Positions 32,380 through 42,881 of a DNA stretch of 64,000 bases are shown here, one piece after another. A program made the position numbers and the translations under genes. Numbering within the stretch: position 1 is the stretch's first letter; the number at the start of each line of letters is the position of its first letter. The notes under the pieces were generated by a model, which was given only the letters and a program-made list of their open reading frames with translations, was not told where the DNA came from and did not search any database. This DNA comes from Pomphorhynchus laevis (Eukaryota > Acanthocephala > Palaeacanthocephala > Echinorhynchida > Pomphorhynchidae): assembly GCA_012934845.2 (NCBI GenBank), contig WNNJ02003333.1, forward strand, positions 1 through 64,000. Direction: 5' to 3'.

Positions 32380-32860
32380 CTGTCCGTGAAACAAGGAATC
32401 AACTCAATATTCGTATGAATAATAGACGTTGCGACATTAAAGCTGGACGAACTGGCAGGGATGGTGCGCATAATCATTCTATTAAACACCCTGGACATAG
32501 AATGAGTGTTATGATTTTGGAGGATGGATTATCTAACTTTACCGCGAGGAAAAACATAGAACAGTTCTGGATAGCTAACTTATGACTGATCTACACCTAA
32601 GCACATTTAATGACATTTACTTTAGGCGCATAAACTATATTTGGATTTTGTATGTTTGATTTGCTGTTTCCTTGTATTGCAGACATTATATTATATATAA
32701 TGTTTACTCAGCACATACGTGCACTACTATTATATATATATCAAATTGAACTGAGGAAGGGGTACTAAAGCCGAAAGCTTTTCAAATAAATCAGAGTTAC
32801 TGTCCATTGGATTTCGATTTCAATCATAGAATATATATTTTAAGAGTATTCCAGAAATGG
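32380..32860 (+). mobile_element. PLE-5, 3' end of a Penelope-type element
   Basis: Plus strand 32400-32583 encodes the end of a GIY-YIG domain: IRMNNRRCDIKAGRTG, HSIKHPGHRMSVMILEDG and EQFWIANL, followed by a stop. A 160-base 3' UTR then leads to an F3 motif at 32751-32778 (CTGAGGAAGGGGTACTAAAG, then CCGAAAGC). This is the natural order of a PLE 3' end, and it ties F3 motifs to canonical Penelope elements. Confidence 0.8.
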
Positions 32861-32993
32861 GATCTCGAGTTCGGTTTAACGACACTATTGAACTGCCTGT
32901 TGTGATCCTTTTTCCATTCAGATTCGATTTTGCTATTTTTCAATCATTAAATTATTGAAACAACGAAGATAAAGATAGATTTTTACAAAACTA

Positions 32994-33013
32994 GTTTCGG
33001 ATGATGCCTTCAG
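32994..33013 (-). ncRNA. F3-like PLE-end motif
   Basis: Minus strand CTGAAGGCATCATCCGAAAC. It recurs at 40901-40925 with the same flanks, so the two enclose LINE copies J5 and J6. Confidence 0.4.
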
Positions 33014-33095
33014 TTACTATTGCTCATCACCAGTGAATATTAATAATAAAGGATTTATTAACAACTAAATAACAGATGAAAAAATAATTTACTAA

Positions 33096-36000
33096 TTAAA
33101 AAACGAGACAATAAAGAAACAAGTTCACAATTACTCGGCACGTAAAAATAAGTAGGGACTGATTAGTCAAAATGGAGGAGAGTGCAGAGAGTACTAATCT
33201 CTTAAGCTTTTGCTTTGTTGCAGGGGCGCCATGAAAAACAACCACCTGCGATTTAGCGGAGTTTAAAATAAGATTGGACTTGGGTAACTGGTCTCTTAAT
33301 CTTAAACAGAAACGGCTGATGTCCGAGAGTACATCTTTGCACCTGCGTCCAGAGAACAGGGCCGTTGTATTACCAGCATATACCACAAGACGTTGTTCGC
33401 ATTTAAATTTTTTAAACAGTAAAATGGAAGCAGCAAGATATAAGATAGGAGAGAGTGGAGCCTTGAGGCACACCCGTAATATGGAAGAACTGATGCGCAT
33501 CAGAGTCGTCTTCATAAAAGAATCGCTTAGTGTACAGCAATATATCCACCCTGTTAACAATTCTCGCAGGCAACCCGAGGGACCTAAGAGAAGTGATAAC
33601 AAAGGGAATGGAGATGCGGTCAAATGCAGCGGAAAAATCAAGGAAAACAGCCACAACAAGTTGATGACTGTTTTCCTGACAAAACCGATGTACTTCACCT
33701 ACCACTGAATAAACCGAGCGATCTTTGACGAACCCAAGGAAACCATGTGGGATTAAATTTCGTCTATTAGGATGATCGCGGATTCTACGCCAAGCGCTTT
33801 TTCATAGATCGGGACGAGGGAATTTTGAATCGAAATGTGCCGCATGTCTTTAGGACAAGATACCGGATACTTTTTTTGTATAAAAATTCGCCTGTTAATA
33901 TTGATGCCGGCCACTTCTGTTGGGGTGTCTAGCAGCATTGTGACAGCCATCTCCCTTCTTTGTTCGGCTGTCGAAAGCTGACAGACACGAGAAGATAGTG
34001 GAGCCACGGATTTGGGGGTGCCCGGAAGAGACCCCCAGGCATTGAGAATATCTGTGACAGATAAGTCTCTACTCGTGAAGATTTCCCAATGCGGGATTGG
34101 TTGCGGCTCCATAATTGTATAGGGATAGTAATTCCTCCAAAACTTAGTCAAGACATATATTACCAATCCAACCCAATGCCTTATCCTTCCAACAGACAAA
34201 CTTCTCCCTCTTGAACATCTTCCAGAAGGAAGAGTGGGATGGATAAAGAGAAGCAATGCTAGCCCTATCCTTACCCAGTTGGAACCTATATCTAGTGCTC
34301 CAATATTCTTTCGAGAGAACGTGCCTGGCAGAAGCAGAGAGATTGGGGAGACGGAGCAAATATGCTAAGGTCTTAAGTTTTGTCGGATTGGCTCTGAAAA
34401 TACGACCTTTATAGGGTAGAAAGCAACGCGGTGGATTGCAAAGAGAGGTAGGAATTTAATTCGGCTAAACTCTCATTACCGATTCGGGAGAAGCGTTGGA
34501 TAGCTGCCTGAAAGAAAGCCAGTCTGATTGGATCAAAGTGGAATCTCCTTTGAAGAAGCGTATCCTCTTCTATCAGCCAGCGAATTAGGTCATAAAAGGT
34601 GGACAGATGTTGTCGCGACTGCTCCGTACAGAAGGGTTTTAGCAACCACTTCTCATAAAGCAGTAATAAGTCGATGAGTGAATTCGTTGATGTGCAATGA
34701 AAGGTGGGAGGACAGTGGTTAATGAATAAGATAACCATTCCTGACTCTGCGGAGTGCTACATTACTCCAACGACCAGTTCTGTCGTTGAAGTCACCTAGT
34801 GCCATGTCGTAACCGCTGTCGATAATCTTATCCGGGATGTCACGGTTCTTGTGAACCTCCTATATACGGATGTAGACCTTGGCTAGACTGAGGCGTTTAC
34901 CGTTCTTACTGAGTGAAACTAATAAACAAAAAAGGACTGGACAAGAATAATTTAAAAGGAGGGAGGATCTTTAAGAGCATTTAACTAAGGTCAAGAGTCC
35001 TTGAGATGAAGAGGAGTGAGGAGGGGCTATGTACGGAGTATAGTGGGAACAAATGTGCTTAGGGATTAATCGAGTAATGTTCTGGAGGTACGGATAGACC
35101 GCGTCTCCTGAAGGACTATGACATCTGCATATCTACCAGATAGAAGTCTAAGTGCAGAAACTCCTCCCTAATTCCACTGAAGGATATTCAGTGAAAAAGG
35201 CTCTCGAGTACTCTGCATTGTGTTAGTCAGCTGTTCGGGATTGCCACATCCCTAGATAGAGCCAGGGGTGGAAGGGTTACCCCCTCCACCACTGGCGCTA
35301 TCCATGTGAGCACTTGCCCACGTCATTATCTTCATTTCCCTGTGAGGCCTGTTGTAGCAATTTTCAAATCTTCAATGGAGGAACAGAGTGAGTGGATCCA
35401 CCTCTTTATTCGATACTGGGACGACCGGCGATGAAATTTCAGAAGCTGTGAAAAGTGTAGCAAGCATGCTAGATATAAGTTTTTCCATGTCCATTTTAGT
35501 AGATCTTTTGTAGGAATCCAGGTGTATAATATCCTTGTCCGACATACGGTTCACCGGAATGGCTGCAGTGGCACTTGACAGTCTGTTAGGAGTAACAGGT
35601 AGAGACACCTGATCATTCCTGTATTTTTTGAAAAAGGGGCACTTTCTAGACCAGGCAGGGTGGTCCCCTTTACAATTCGCGCATTTGGGAGAAACCAAGC
35701 ATTTCTTCCCTTTTAGTAATGAGCTACAGGAGTCCATGGAGCATACTCCGCAGATACGAGCTTTTGAACAATTTGATCCCCAGTGCCCCCAGACGTGGCA
35801 GATGTTGCAATGGGTGTAGGTAAGGTTGTCATCATCAACTATAGAAAAGAGAAGGTTATAACATAGGAAAGGGTTGCAGGCTGACTGGGATAACGTTAGA
35901 CTGCACCCGGATTCTTCCCAGCGGAAAGCAACTGGAATCGGGAAACCATTCTTGTCTTTCAGAGTCCTAACGTTCGAGAGTTTGAACCAGGATTTTAGAG

Positions 36001-36545
36001 CTTGAAGGTCATCATCTTCTAGATGAGGAGGGAAGTTCGATATTCTCAAGGTCGAGAGAATAGGTTTATGCTCGATCATTCCAAGACCATTGAGATTACG
36101 TTTGAAAAAATTAACGTAATCAGTTGCTAACTCATTATTAGCAAATGAGATTTTTATAGTTGAATCAAACATTTTCACAGAATTAAAAATAATCCTGTTG
36201 GGATAATCATTTACAAACCTCCTTAGAAATATTGAGAAGAGCTTGTGTCGCTCTTGAGGCTGAGTTAGTTTGATAATAATTAAGTTCCTTAACTTCGGAA
36301 TCGGGGGAAGTTCCCCGTTAATCATCATAGTACCATCGGTAGATAATAAACCACTTACCTTACAGTCTGTATTTAAGGAAGTTACCTGAGAATATAAGGA
36401 ATTACCATATATTTCTGCAGAATTTTCGTTGTTTTTGAAGTACCGACTGCACCACTTGCCATTTTTGTTTTTTTTTGTATAAATATTTGCACGCACTTTG
36501 GTTATTATGCCCGCCTATCTCACACCAATTTTACAAAGACAGCTG
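33096..36545 (-). mobile_element. Jockey-like LINE J5
   Basis: Minus strand: 5' UTR (36545-36470), intact ORF1 (36496-35372 frame), and ORF2 in several frames (34910-33096) covering endonuclease remnants, linker and RT. ORF2 lacks its C-terminal end. The catalytic motif reads YAGNTTALF in place of YADD, and the RT frame changes between GVPQGS and YLAAS as in J6. It lies directly downstream of J6 in the same orientation. Confidence 0.9.
35372..36496 (-). CDS. J5 ORF1, LINE gag-like zinc-knuckle protein
   Basis: The frame is open for 374 codons; an ATG in another frame near 36466 may be the native start, so the first residues may be UTR. A central RNA-binding fold includes TLRISNFPPHLEDDDLQALK. 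Three Cys-rich knuckles follow: CNICHVWGHWGSNC, CGVCSMDSCSSLLKGKKC and CANCKGDHPAWSRKC. ORF1 proteins of this kind coat the LINE RNA in the ribonucleoprotein particle. It is the only uninterrupted ORF1 in the window. Confidence 0.88.
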   Translation of the reverse strand: MRANIYTKKNKNGKWCSRYFKNNENSAEIYGNSLYSQVTSLNTDCKVSGLLSTDGTMMINGELPPIPKLRNLIIIKLTQPQERHKLFSIFLRRFVNDYPNRIIFNSVKMFDSTIKISFANNELATDYVNFFKRNLNGLGMIEHKPILSTLRISNFPPHLEDDDLQALKSWFKLSNVRTLKDKNGFPIPVAFRWEESGCSLTLSQSACNPFLCYNLLFSIVDDDNLTYTHCNICHVWGHWGSNCSKARICGVCSMDSCSSLLKGKKCLVSPKCANCKGDHPAWSRKCPFFKKYRNDQVSLPVTPNRLSSATAAIPVNRMSDKDIIHLDSYKRSTKMDMEKLISSMLATLFTASEISSPVVPVSNKEVDPLTLFLH

Positions 36546-36764
36546 TTTATTTGTTAATGATCCTTAAAGATCGGACACAAGCTGTGATGTCCAGTACAGT
36601 TATTTTCTTCTCCGTTCATTTGTATTTAATAATAAGGATTTTCTTAATAAAAAAGAGATAACATGTTACACATAAAGGGATAAATAAGTAAATTAGTTAT
36701 AAAAAGTTAAGTCAACAGTGAGACTGCATATTCTTCATAATCACTTCTTCTCATTGCGTAGGCC

Positions 36765-37718
36765 TCAAATCCATGGGGATCTGAGCCCCCAACCAATCCA
36801 ACACGCCGCTTTCCGATTGAACCACCCGGGGTCTTTCACTCCCCGAAGAATCCAATCGGCGCGGACGATGCTGGGTAAGCGCGAGACAAGGAGCTTCAGA
36901 AACCTTAGTCTTTGCTCTGGGGGACGTCCTCTAGAGAAGAAGACTAATCCCGAGATAGCCCAGGTACCCCAAAGGCGCACCTGGGTTTTCCCATTCAACG
37001 ACAGATGCTGGGCCCGTTTCAGAGCCCAACTAGCTCTCTTCAGGATACGTTTGAGTCTATCTAGGTCGGCTTTAGCCGACCAGTTCACCGAAACGGTGAA
37101 CCCCAGGTATTTTACTCGACTTGTGAAGGTAGGGAGTGGTTCAGAGGCAAATATGGAAAAGAGCGCAGAGAGTGCTAGTCTCTTAAGTTTTTGCTTTGTC
37201 GCAGGGGAGCCATGAAAGACAACCACCTGCGATTTAGCGGAGTTTAGAATAAGGTTGAAATTGGGTAACTGGTCTTTTAATCTTAAAAAGAAACGGCTGA
37301 TGTCTGAGACTACGTCCTTACACCTGCGTCCAGAGAACTGGGCTGTGGTGTCATCAGCGTACACCACTAGACGTTGCTGTCGTTTAAATATTTTGAATAG
37401 ATTGATGGAGGCAGCAAGATATAAGATAGGAAAGAGGGGAACCTTGAGGCACACCCGTAATAGGGTAGAACTGACGCGCATCAGGGTCATCATCATAGTA
37501 AAATCGCTTGGTATACAGCAGTATCTCCACCCTGTTAACAATTCTTGCAGGCAACCCGAGGGACCTGAGAGAAGAGATAACAAAAGGTATTGATATACGG
37601 TCAAATGCAGCGGAAAAATCAAGGAAAACAGCCACAACGAGTTGATGGCTATTCTCCCGACAGAACCGTTGCACCTCACCCACTGCTGAATGGACCGAGC
37701 GACTTTTGACGAACCCAT
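36765..37718 (-). CDS. J6 ORF2, RT C-terminal half and tail
   Basis: The 317-codon frame begins in antisense-like residues but from about 37460 reads the true protein: PILYLAASINLFKIF, RLVVYADDTTAQFSGRRC (motif C), NSAKSQVVVFHGSPATK, YLGFTVSVNWSAKADLDRLK and the conserved C-terminal RLLKLLVSRLPSIVR-like region, ending just after ACWIGWGLRSPWI. It is joined upstream to 39213-37384 by a 2-base deletion near 37440. Confidence 0.88.
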   Translation of the reverse strand: MGSSKVARSIQQWVRCNGSVGRIAINSLWLFSLIFPLHLTVYQYLLLSLLSGPSGCLQELLTGWRYCCIPSDFTMMMTLMRVSSTLLRVCLKVPLFPILYLAASINLFKIFKRQQRLVVYADDTTAQFSGRRCKDVVSDISRFFLRLKDQLPNFNLILNSAKSQVVVFHGSPATKQKLKRLALSALFSIFASEPLPTFTSRVKYLGFTVSVNWSAKADLDRLKRILKRASWALKRAQHLSLNGKTQVRLWGTWAISGLVFFSRGRPPEQRLRFLKLLVSRLPSIVRADWILRGVKDPGWFNRKAACWIGWGLRSPWI

Positions 37719-39213
37719 AGAAACCGGGTGGGATTAAATTTCGCTTACTTAGATGATCGCGGATTCTACGCGCAAGCGCTTTTTCGTAGATCGAAACGAG
37801 GGAATTTTGAATCGAAATTGGCCGCAGGTCTTTAGGACATGAGACCGGATGCTTTTTTGGAATAAAAATTCTTTTGCTAATGTTGATGCCGGCCACATCG
37901 GATGGGGTGGCTAATAGCATTGTTACGGCCACCTCCCTTCTTTGATCAGCTGTCAAAAGCTGACATACACGAGAAGAGAGTGGAGCGACGGAATTGGAGG
38001 TGCCCTGTAGAGGCCCCCAGGCGTTGAGAATATCTGGCACAGATAAGTCTCTACTCCTGAAGTCTCCCCAGAGCGGGATTGGTTGCGGTGATTGAGTGGC
38101 TCCATAATTATGTAGGGCTAGTGACTCCTCCAAAACTTTGTCAAGGCCTATACTACCGATCCACCCCACAGCCTTATCCTTCCAGCAAACAAACTTCTCC
38201 CTCTTGAATATCTTCCAGAAGGAAGACTGAGAAGGGTTAAGACGAGCGATACTCGCCCTATCCCTACTCAGCTGGAACCAGTATCTGGTGCGCCAGTACT
38301 CGTTCGAGATAGTCTGTTTGGCAGAAGAAGAGAGAGAAGGGAGGTTAAGTAGTCTAGCTAGGACCTTGAGTTTTGTCGGAGTGGGACAAAAAACTCGACC
38401 TTTATAGGTTGTCGAGAGAAACGCGGTAGCTTGCGAAGAGAGATAGGAGTTAAATTCGGTTAAACTCTCATTACCAATTCGGGGAAAGCGTTGGATGGCT
38501 GCATGGAAGAAAGCCACTCTGATCGGATCAAAGTGGAATCTTCTTCGAAGCAGCGTATCCTCCTCTATCCGCCAACGAATTAAATCATGAGAGGTGGACA
38601 GATGTTGACGCGATTGCTCGGTACAGAGGGGTTTAAACAACCACCTCTTATGTAGCAATAGTAAGTCGAGGAGTGAATTCGTTGATGTGCAATGAAAGGT
38701 TGGGGAGGGTGGTTTATGAATAAGATAACCGTTCCTGGCTCTGCGGAGGGCTGCATTAATCCAACGACCAGTTCTGTCGTTGAAGTCACCTAGTATCATG
38801 TCATAGCCGCCGTCAATAATCCCATCCAGAAGGTCACGGTTCTTGTGAATCTCCCCTGGACGAATGTAAACGTTGGCAAGACTGATGCGTTTACCGTTCT
38901 TAACGAGTGAGACTACTAGACAAGACAGGGCTGGAGAAGAGTAATTTAGCAAGATGGAAGATCTTAAAGAGCACTTAACTAAGGTCAAGAGTCCTTGAGA
39001 AGAAGAGGAATGAGGCGGGGTTATGTACGGAGTATAGTGTGAATAAATGTGCTTAGGGATAAATCGAGTAATGTCCTGGGGGAGACGGATAGACCGCGTC
39101 TCCTGAAGGACTATAACATCTGCGTCTCTACCAGATAAAAGTCTAAGGGCAGAAGCACCTCCCGAATTCCACTGAAGAATATTCAGTGAAAAAGGCTCAG
39201 GCTTACTCACCAT
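37384..39213 (-). CDS. J6 ORF2, endonuclease, linker and RT N-terminal half
   Basis: 609 codons. Endonuclease blocks: LNILQWNSGGASALRLL (N of the AP-type active site near residue 13), IVLQETRSIRL (catalytic Glu), SLANVYIRPGE, and MILGDFNDRTG (Asp-x-Asn). A long linker follows, with AKQTISNEYWRTRYWF. RT starts near residue 440 with PVSCPKDLRPISIQNSLV, then VVAVFLDFSAAFDRISIPF (motif A Asp) and ITGVPQGSPLSYL (motif B). The last residues after GVPQGSPL are out of frame. The enzyme nicks DNA and primes reverse transcription. Confidence 0.92.
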   Translation of the reverse strand: MVSKPEPFSLNILQWNSGGASALRLLSGRDADVIVLQETRSIRLPQDITRFIPKHIYSHYTPYITPPHSSSSQGLLTLVKCSLRSSILLNYSSPALSCLVVSLVKNGKRISLANVYIRPGEIHKNRDLLDGIIDGGYDMILGDFNDRTGRWINAALRRARNGYLIHKPPSPTFHCTSTNSLLDLLLLHKRWLFKPLCTEQSRQHLSTSHDLIRWRIEEDTLLRRRFHFDPIRVAFFHAAIQRFPRIGNESLTEFNSYLSSQATAFLSTTYKGRVFCPTPTKLKVLARLLNLPSLSSSAKQTISNEYWRTRYWFQLSRDRASIARLNPSQSSFWKIFKREKFVCWKDKAVGWIGSIGLDKVLEESLALHNYGATQSPQPIPLWGDFRSRDLSVPDILNAWGPLQGTSNSVAPLSSRVCQLLTADQRREVAVTMLLATPSDVAGINISKRIFIPKKHPVSCPKDLRPISIQNSLVSIYEKALARRIRDHLSKRNLIPPGFYGFVKSRSVHSAVGEVQRFCRENSHQLVVAVFLDFSAAFDRISIPFVISSLRSLGLPARIVNRVEILLYTKRFYYDDDPDARQFYPITGVPQGSPLSYLISCCLHQSIQNI

Positions 39214-39217
39214 TGTG

Positions 39218-40474
39218 TTAAATTAGTTGGAAGGGGGATGCCAACCTAGACAGAGCTAGGTGCAAGAGGGTTACCCCCTTGCCACTAGCATCATCCAGGG
39301 TCGGACTCCCCAAGGCAGTATCATCATTTCCCGAGGAGGCCTTAGACTTCAACAATTTTCCGATCTTGAGAGGAGGAACGGGCTGAGCAGACCCGCCACG
39401 CTTCTTAGTGCTGGGGGTATGCAACAAATCGGCTGGAACTGGTGCCACCGTGGGCGTGCCTACAAGAGAGGAGATGAGTGGCAAAAAAAGAGCTTGTAGT
39501 TCACTAATAATCATCTTCTTTTGGTTAGCCAGAAGATGTATAATGTCATTATTTGACATCCGATCTGGAGCGGCAGCAGCGTACGATTTCGTAATCGGCT
39601 TAGAAAATCTCTGTCTGTAGGCTTTAAACAGGGTGCATTTTTTCGACCAAGCGGGGTGCACTCCCCCACAGTTTACACAATAGGGTGTGGTAAGGCATTT
39701 GTCGTTGTTAGCCGGGTGCGGGCAGTCACCCTTTGCCACAAACACCACAAACAGAGGAATTAGAACAGGTGGAGGAATAGTGCCCCCAGCCGTGACATTT
39801 TTGGCAATGAGGGTAGGTGAGGGTGTCCTCACTAATCAGCAAGAATTTCAAATTGAATCCTAAAAGGGATTAACTGTTGAAGCGGCAAGAATGTGCCTGT
39901 TGTCTAGATCCGTCTCAGCAAAGGCAACTGGGAGCGGGTCACCGCCTTTACCCAGTACCTGTCTGATTGAAGAAAGTTTGAACAGTTTTTTTAATTGATC
40001 AATATCATCGTAAGAATTGAACGAAGGAAAATTAGAAATTTTTAAAGTACATCTTAGCGGCATAATAGTTATAGTACCAATAGTAGATAGATTAGTGGAA
40101 AAGAATTTTCTGTAATCCTCGAGTATGTCACCATTCGCAAAGGAGACCCTGAGTGTATTCTCGAGGGTTTTAAGAGAGTTGAATAAAACTCTATTCCTAG
40201 TAATCATGGCGAAATCTCGAAGGAACGTGCCAAATAAGGCGTGTTTTTGAATAGGTTTTGTTGCTCTTATTACACATAAATATGCTAGTTTAGGAACAGG
40301 AGGGAGGTAATCCTCCACACCATGTTTAGAGAAACAAAAGTCAATAACCTTGTCATTTCCATAATCTTTTTCAGAAGGAATACTTACTTCGCCTTGAGAA
40401 ATAGTTGATTTACCAGAAAAATCCGCTGTTGAATTGCAGCAATGGAAATCCTTTGAATGCTCCGACGTACACAT
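39218..40474 (-). pseudogene. J6 ORF1, zinc-knuckle protein, frameshifted
   Basis: The open segments 40474-39860 (TLKISNFPSFNSYDDIDQLK, QVLGKGGDPLPVAFAETDL) and 39832-39218 (CVNCGGVHPAWSKKCTLFK to the C-terminus) are in one frame. The region between about 39865 and 39735 reads in another frame as LISEDTLTYPHCQKCHGWGH and the second knuckle. Two compensating frameshifts are therefore present. The frame ends five bases before ORF2, so the two are probably translated by reinitiation. Confidence 0.82.
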
Positions 40475-40900
40475 TCTTTTTTATGAATGGCGAATTGATT
40501 TTGTATTTAATAATGCATCTTCAATTATTGTTAATTTAAACCTATGTTTAGGATTTTCATGGATATGTGTCACTGCTGCATTACAGTTTTGTTTCTTTTG
40601 TTTTGATCTGCGAGCGTCTAAGATTTATGCGTTTGTGCATATGATCATATGTTTCACCAACATACTGTCTTTCACAAACTGAACACGTCAAAAGATATAA
40701 CAAGTTTTTTGATTTGCAATGAGCTTATTTGCAATATATCTAAGAATTGAAATTGGTTTATTAAATCTCGAGTAAAAGACAACACGAATAATAGGTAAGC
40801 TTTGAATTTCATCAAGCTTTGCACTGTGTAAAGTACGATATGGAACAAACAGTTAAATTATTAAAACCACAAAGATAAATATAGATTTTTTACAAAACTA

Positions 40901-41035
40901 GTTTCGGCTGATGCCTTCTGCAGTTACTATCGCTCACCACCAGTAAATATTTGCACGCACTTGAGTTATTATACAACGTAAAAGGGCAGAAGAATCTCAC
41001 ACAAATTTTGCAAAGACAGCTGTTTTTTGTTAATG
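40901..41035 (-). mobile_element. F3-like motif plus LINE 5' UTR fragment
   Basis: Bases 40901-40925 repeat the F3-like motif at 32994. Bases 40945-41035 match the J5 5' UTR at 36490-36560 (AATATTTGCACGCACTT, ACAAAGACAGCTGTT). Confidence 0.6.
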
Positions 41036-41039
41036 CTGA

Positions 41040-42060
41040 TGGACTTCATCAATTACAGTAATTGATGGACTTCATCAATTACTTATAAAATACCTAGGTT
41101 TCACGTATGTTTATATCCACGTTGTTTAAAATACACTATAGTGTTTTCAATTTCTTTATAAAATTCTGATTCCTCAGAACCTAAGTATCACGTTTCGGTT
41201 CTTTTGATGTTGACTGACGATCACTCGACTCGTTTGCTTTATAGAGAATTAGATTAAATGAAATACCTTCTTATTAAAATTTTGCAAATTTAATTGAAAT
41301 CATTTCTGATTGCAAATTAAATTAACAGTCGTAGAAGAAGGTTTTACTTCCAATTTGCAAACCTATCTATTTTTAAAATCAATTACCATTATGAAACTAG
41401 TAATCTACAGTTTGTTTCCTAATTTTAAGTTGATTTACCTTGCAAACGTTGTTACTATTGAAATTATGATGACTATTTTTATTCAGCACGTTACCTTAAT
41501 CCTATATATACGCCAACAGCAGTACGCTACATCTCAGTATTAGTGGACATGATTAGCTACTGATCCAATACATGCATTTCGGTTCTTTTGATGGTTTCTG
41601 GCGATCACTCGACTTGACTGCTTTATTGACCATTAGATTTAAAGACTTTCGTCTTACATTTTGCAAATTTACTTGAAATCATTTCTAATTTTAAATTAAA
41701 TCAGCGTTGGTAGAGGTAGGTTCTACCTTTAATTTGAAAAACTAACTATTTTTGCAATTAATTACTATTTTCAAACTAGTCATTTTAATTGAGTTGTGCA
41801 GTCATTATTATAATTGACATTTTTGATGGTATTGTACGTTGCTTTATTTCTATATATAAGCCAACAGCAGTCCGCGTCATTTCAGTATTGGTGAATCTAA
41901 TCAGCTACTGATCCAATACCTACGTTTCATTTATCGATACTTTTAATGTTGGCTGACGTCACTCGAATCGACTACTTTATCGACAATTAGATTTATAGAT
42001 GACCAATTAGATTTATAGATTTATTAGATGACCTCTGTCAGAAATACTGAAACTTTGTAT
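41040..42060. repeat. Satellite S, first block (350-390-bp monomers)
   Basis: Degenerate monomers recur with the landmark TTTCGGTTCTTTTGATG then CGATCACTCGACT at about 41188 and 41575, and in weaker form at 41928. They carry CAACAGCAGTnCGCTACATTTCAGTATT and AATTGAAATCATTTCTGATT blocks in between. Monomers are 70-85% alike. The block stops before the Naiad element and resumes after it. Confidence 0.8.
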
Positions 42061-42249
42061 TATTGGTTACGACTTTACTATTATTTTTTCTTATTTTCAA
42101 ACAAGTTTGATGAATTATTAATTCTTAAAAAAGGGAGAAGTTTGCATCCCAAGGTGTTTACACTTTAAAATATAAACTGTTTCACGTGATCACGCTTAAG
42201 AGACCAGGTAATGGCCAATAGCTAGGTCGCGTAGCGCGTGGAGTGAAGG

Positions 42250-42565
42250 TTGGATCTTTATAGATCTTGTTCCAGCCTGCAACCGCCTTAAAAAAAGACA
42301 TCTGACATGGGCAGGGCAGCCCCCTGTCAGATGCTGCTGTATGGCCCGTTGTAAGTTTAGTCTGAGTCAACTAAACTAGGTGGCGACACCGAATGTGATG
42401 TTACAAATAAAAGGTGATAGATCTTTATAGATCTTGTTCCAACCTGCAACCGCCTTAAGCAGGGCAGCCCCCTGTCAGATGCTGCTGGATGGCCCGTTGT
42501 AAGTTTAGTCTGAGTCAACTAAACTAGGTGGCGACACCGAATTGTGATGTTATAAATAATAATTG
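42250..42565. repeat. 167-bp tandem duplication
   Basis: ATCTTTATAGATCTTGTTCC begins copies at 42254 and 42421. Both continue through CAGCCCCCTGTCAGATGCTG and CTAAACTAGGTGGCGACACC. The second lacks about 20 internal bases. It is GC-richer than the flanks and lies immediately upstream of the Naiad element, so it may be its 5' terminal repeat. Confidence 0.75.
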
Positions 42566-42724
42566 TATTGTAAGTAATACGACAAACAAATGTTTTTCAT
42601 TAAATATTAATAATAATGTAGTGATTTATTAAAGCCACTCCGCCTTTCGGCTTGGGATTATAAGATAACAGATATAAAGTCAGAACAGTTGTCTTTCTTA
42701 TTATTAAAAATAAGAAAATATATT

Positions 42725-42846
42725 AATAATAATTGTAACTGCAATACCGCAGGTGTAGTGTATCTAATACAATGTACATGTGGATTGCAATATATAGGAA
42801 AAACATATCAAATGTTAAAAACTAGGTTTAGGCAACATATATAACA
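42725..42846 (+). pseudogene. Naiad GIY-YIG core
   Basis: The frame reads CNTAGVVYLIQCTCGLQYIG then KTYQMLKTRFRQHI. It has the GVVYLIQC and LQYIGKT blocks of a GIY-YIG nuclease with its Cys pair. A frame change then leads into the open frame at 42882. Confidence 0.82.
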
Positions 42847-42881
42847 TACAGCATAATAGTCAAACTATATTTCATAAACAT

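Larger units (their letters stand above)
36560..40490 (-). mobile_element. Jockey-like LINE J6, best preserved copy
   Basis: It is about 3.9 kb with ORF1 (40474-39218) and ORF2 (39213-36765) nearly adjacent, and a 3' UTR of about 200 bases ending where J5 begins. ORF2 has an AP-type endonuclease, RT with YADD and no RNase H domain, which fits the jockey group. Only one frame change interrupts ORF2 and two interrupt ORF1. GC content is visibly higher than the surroundings. Confidence 0.92.

Noticed and set aside
36718-37593. Plus-strand frames of 165 and 112 codons
   Set aside because: They are antisense to LINE J6 ORF2.
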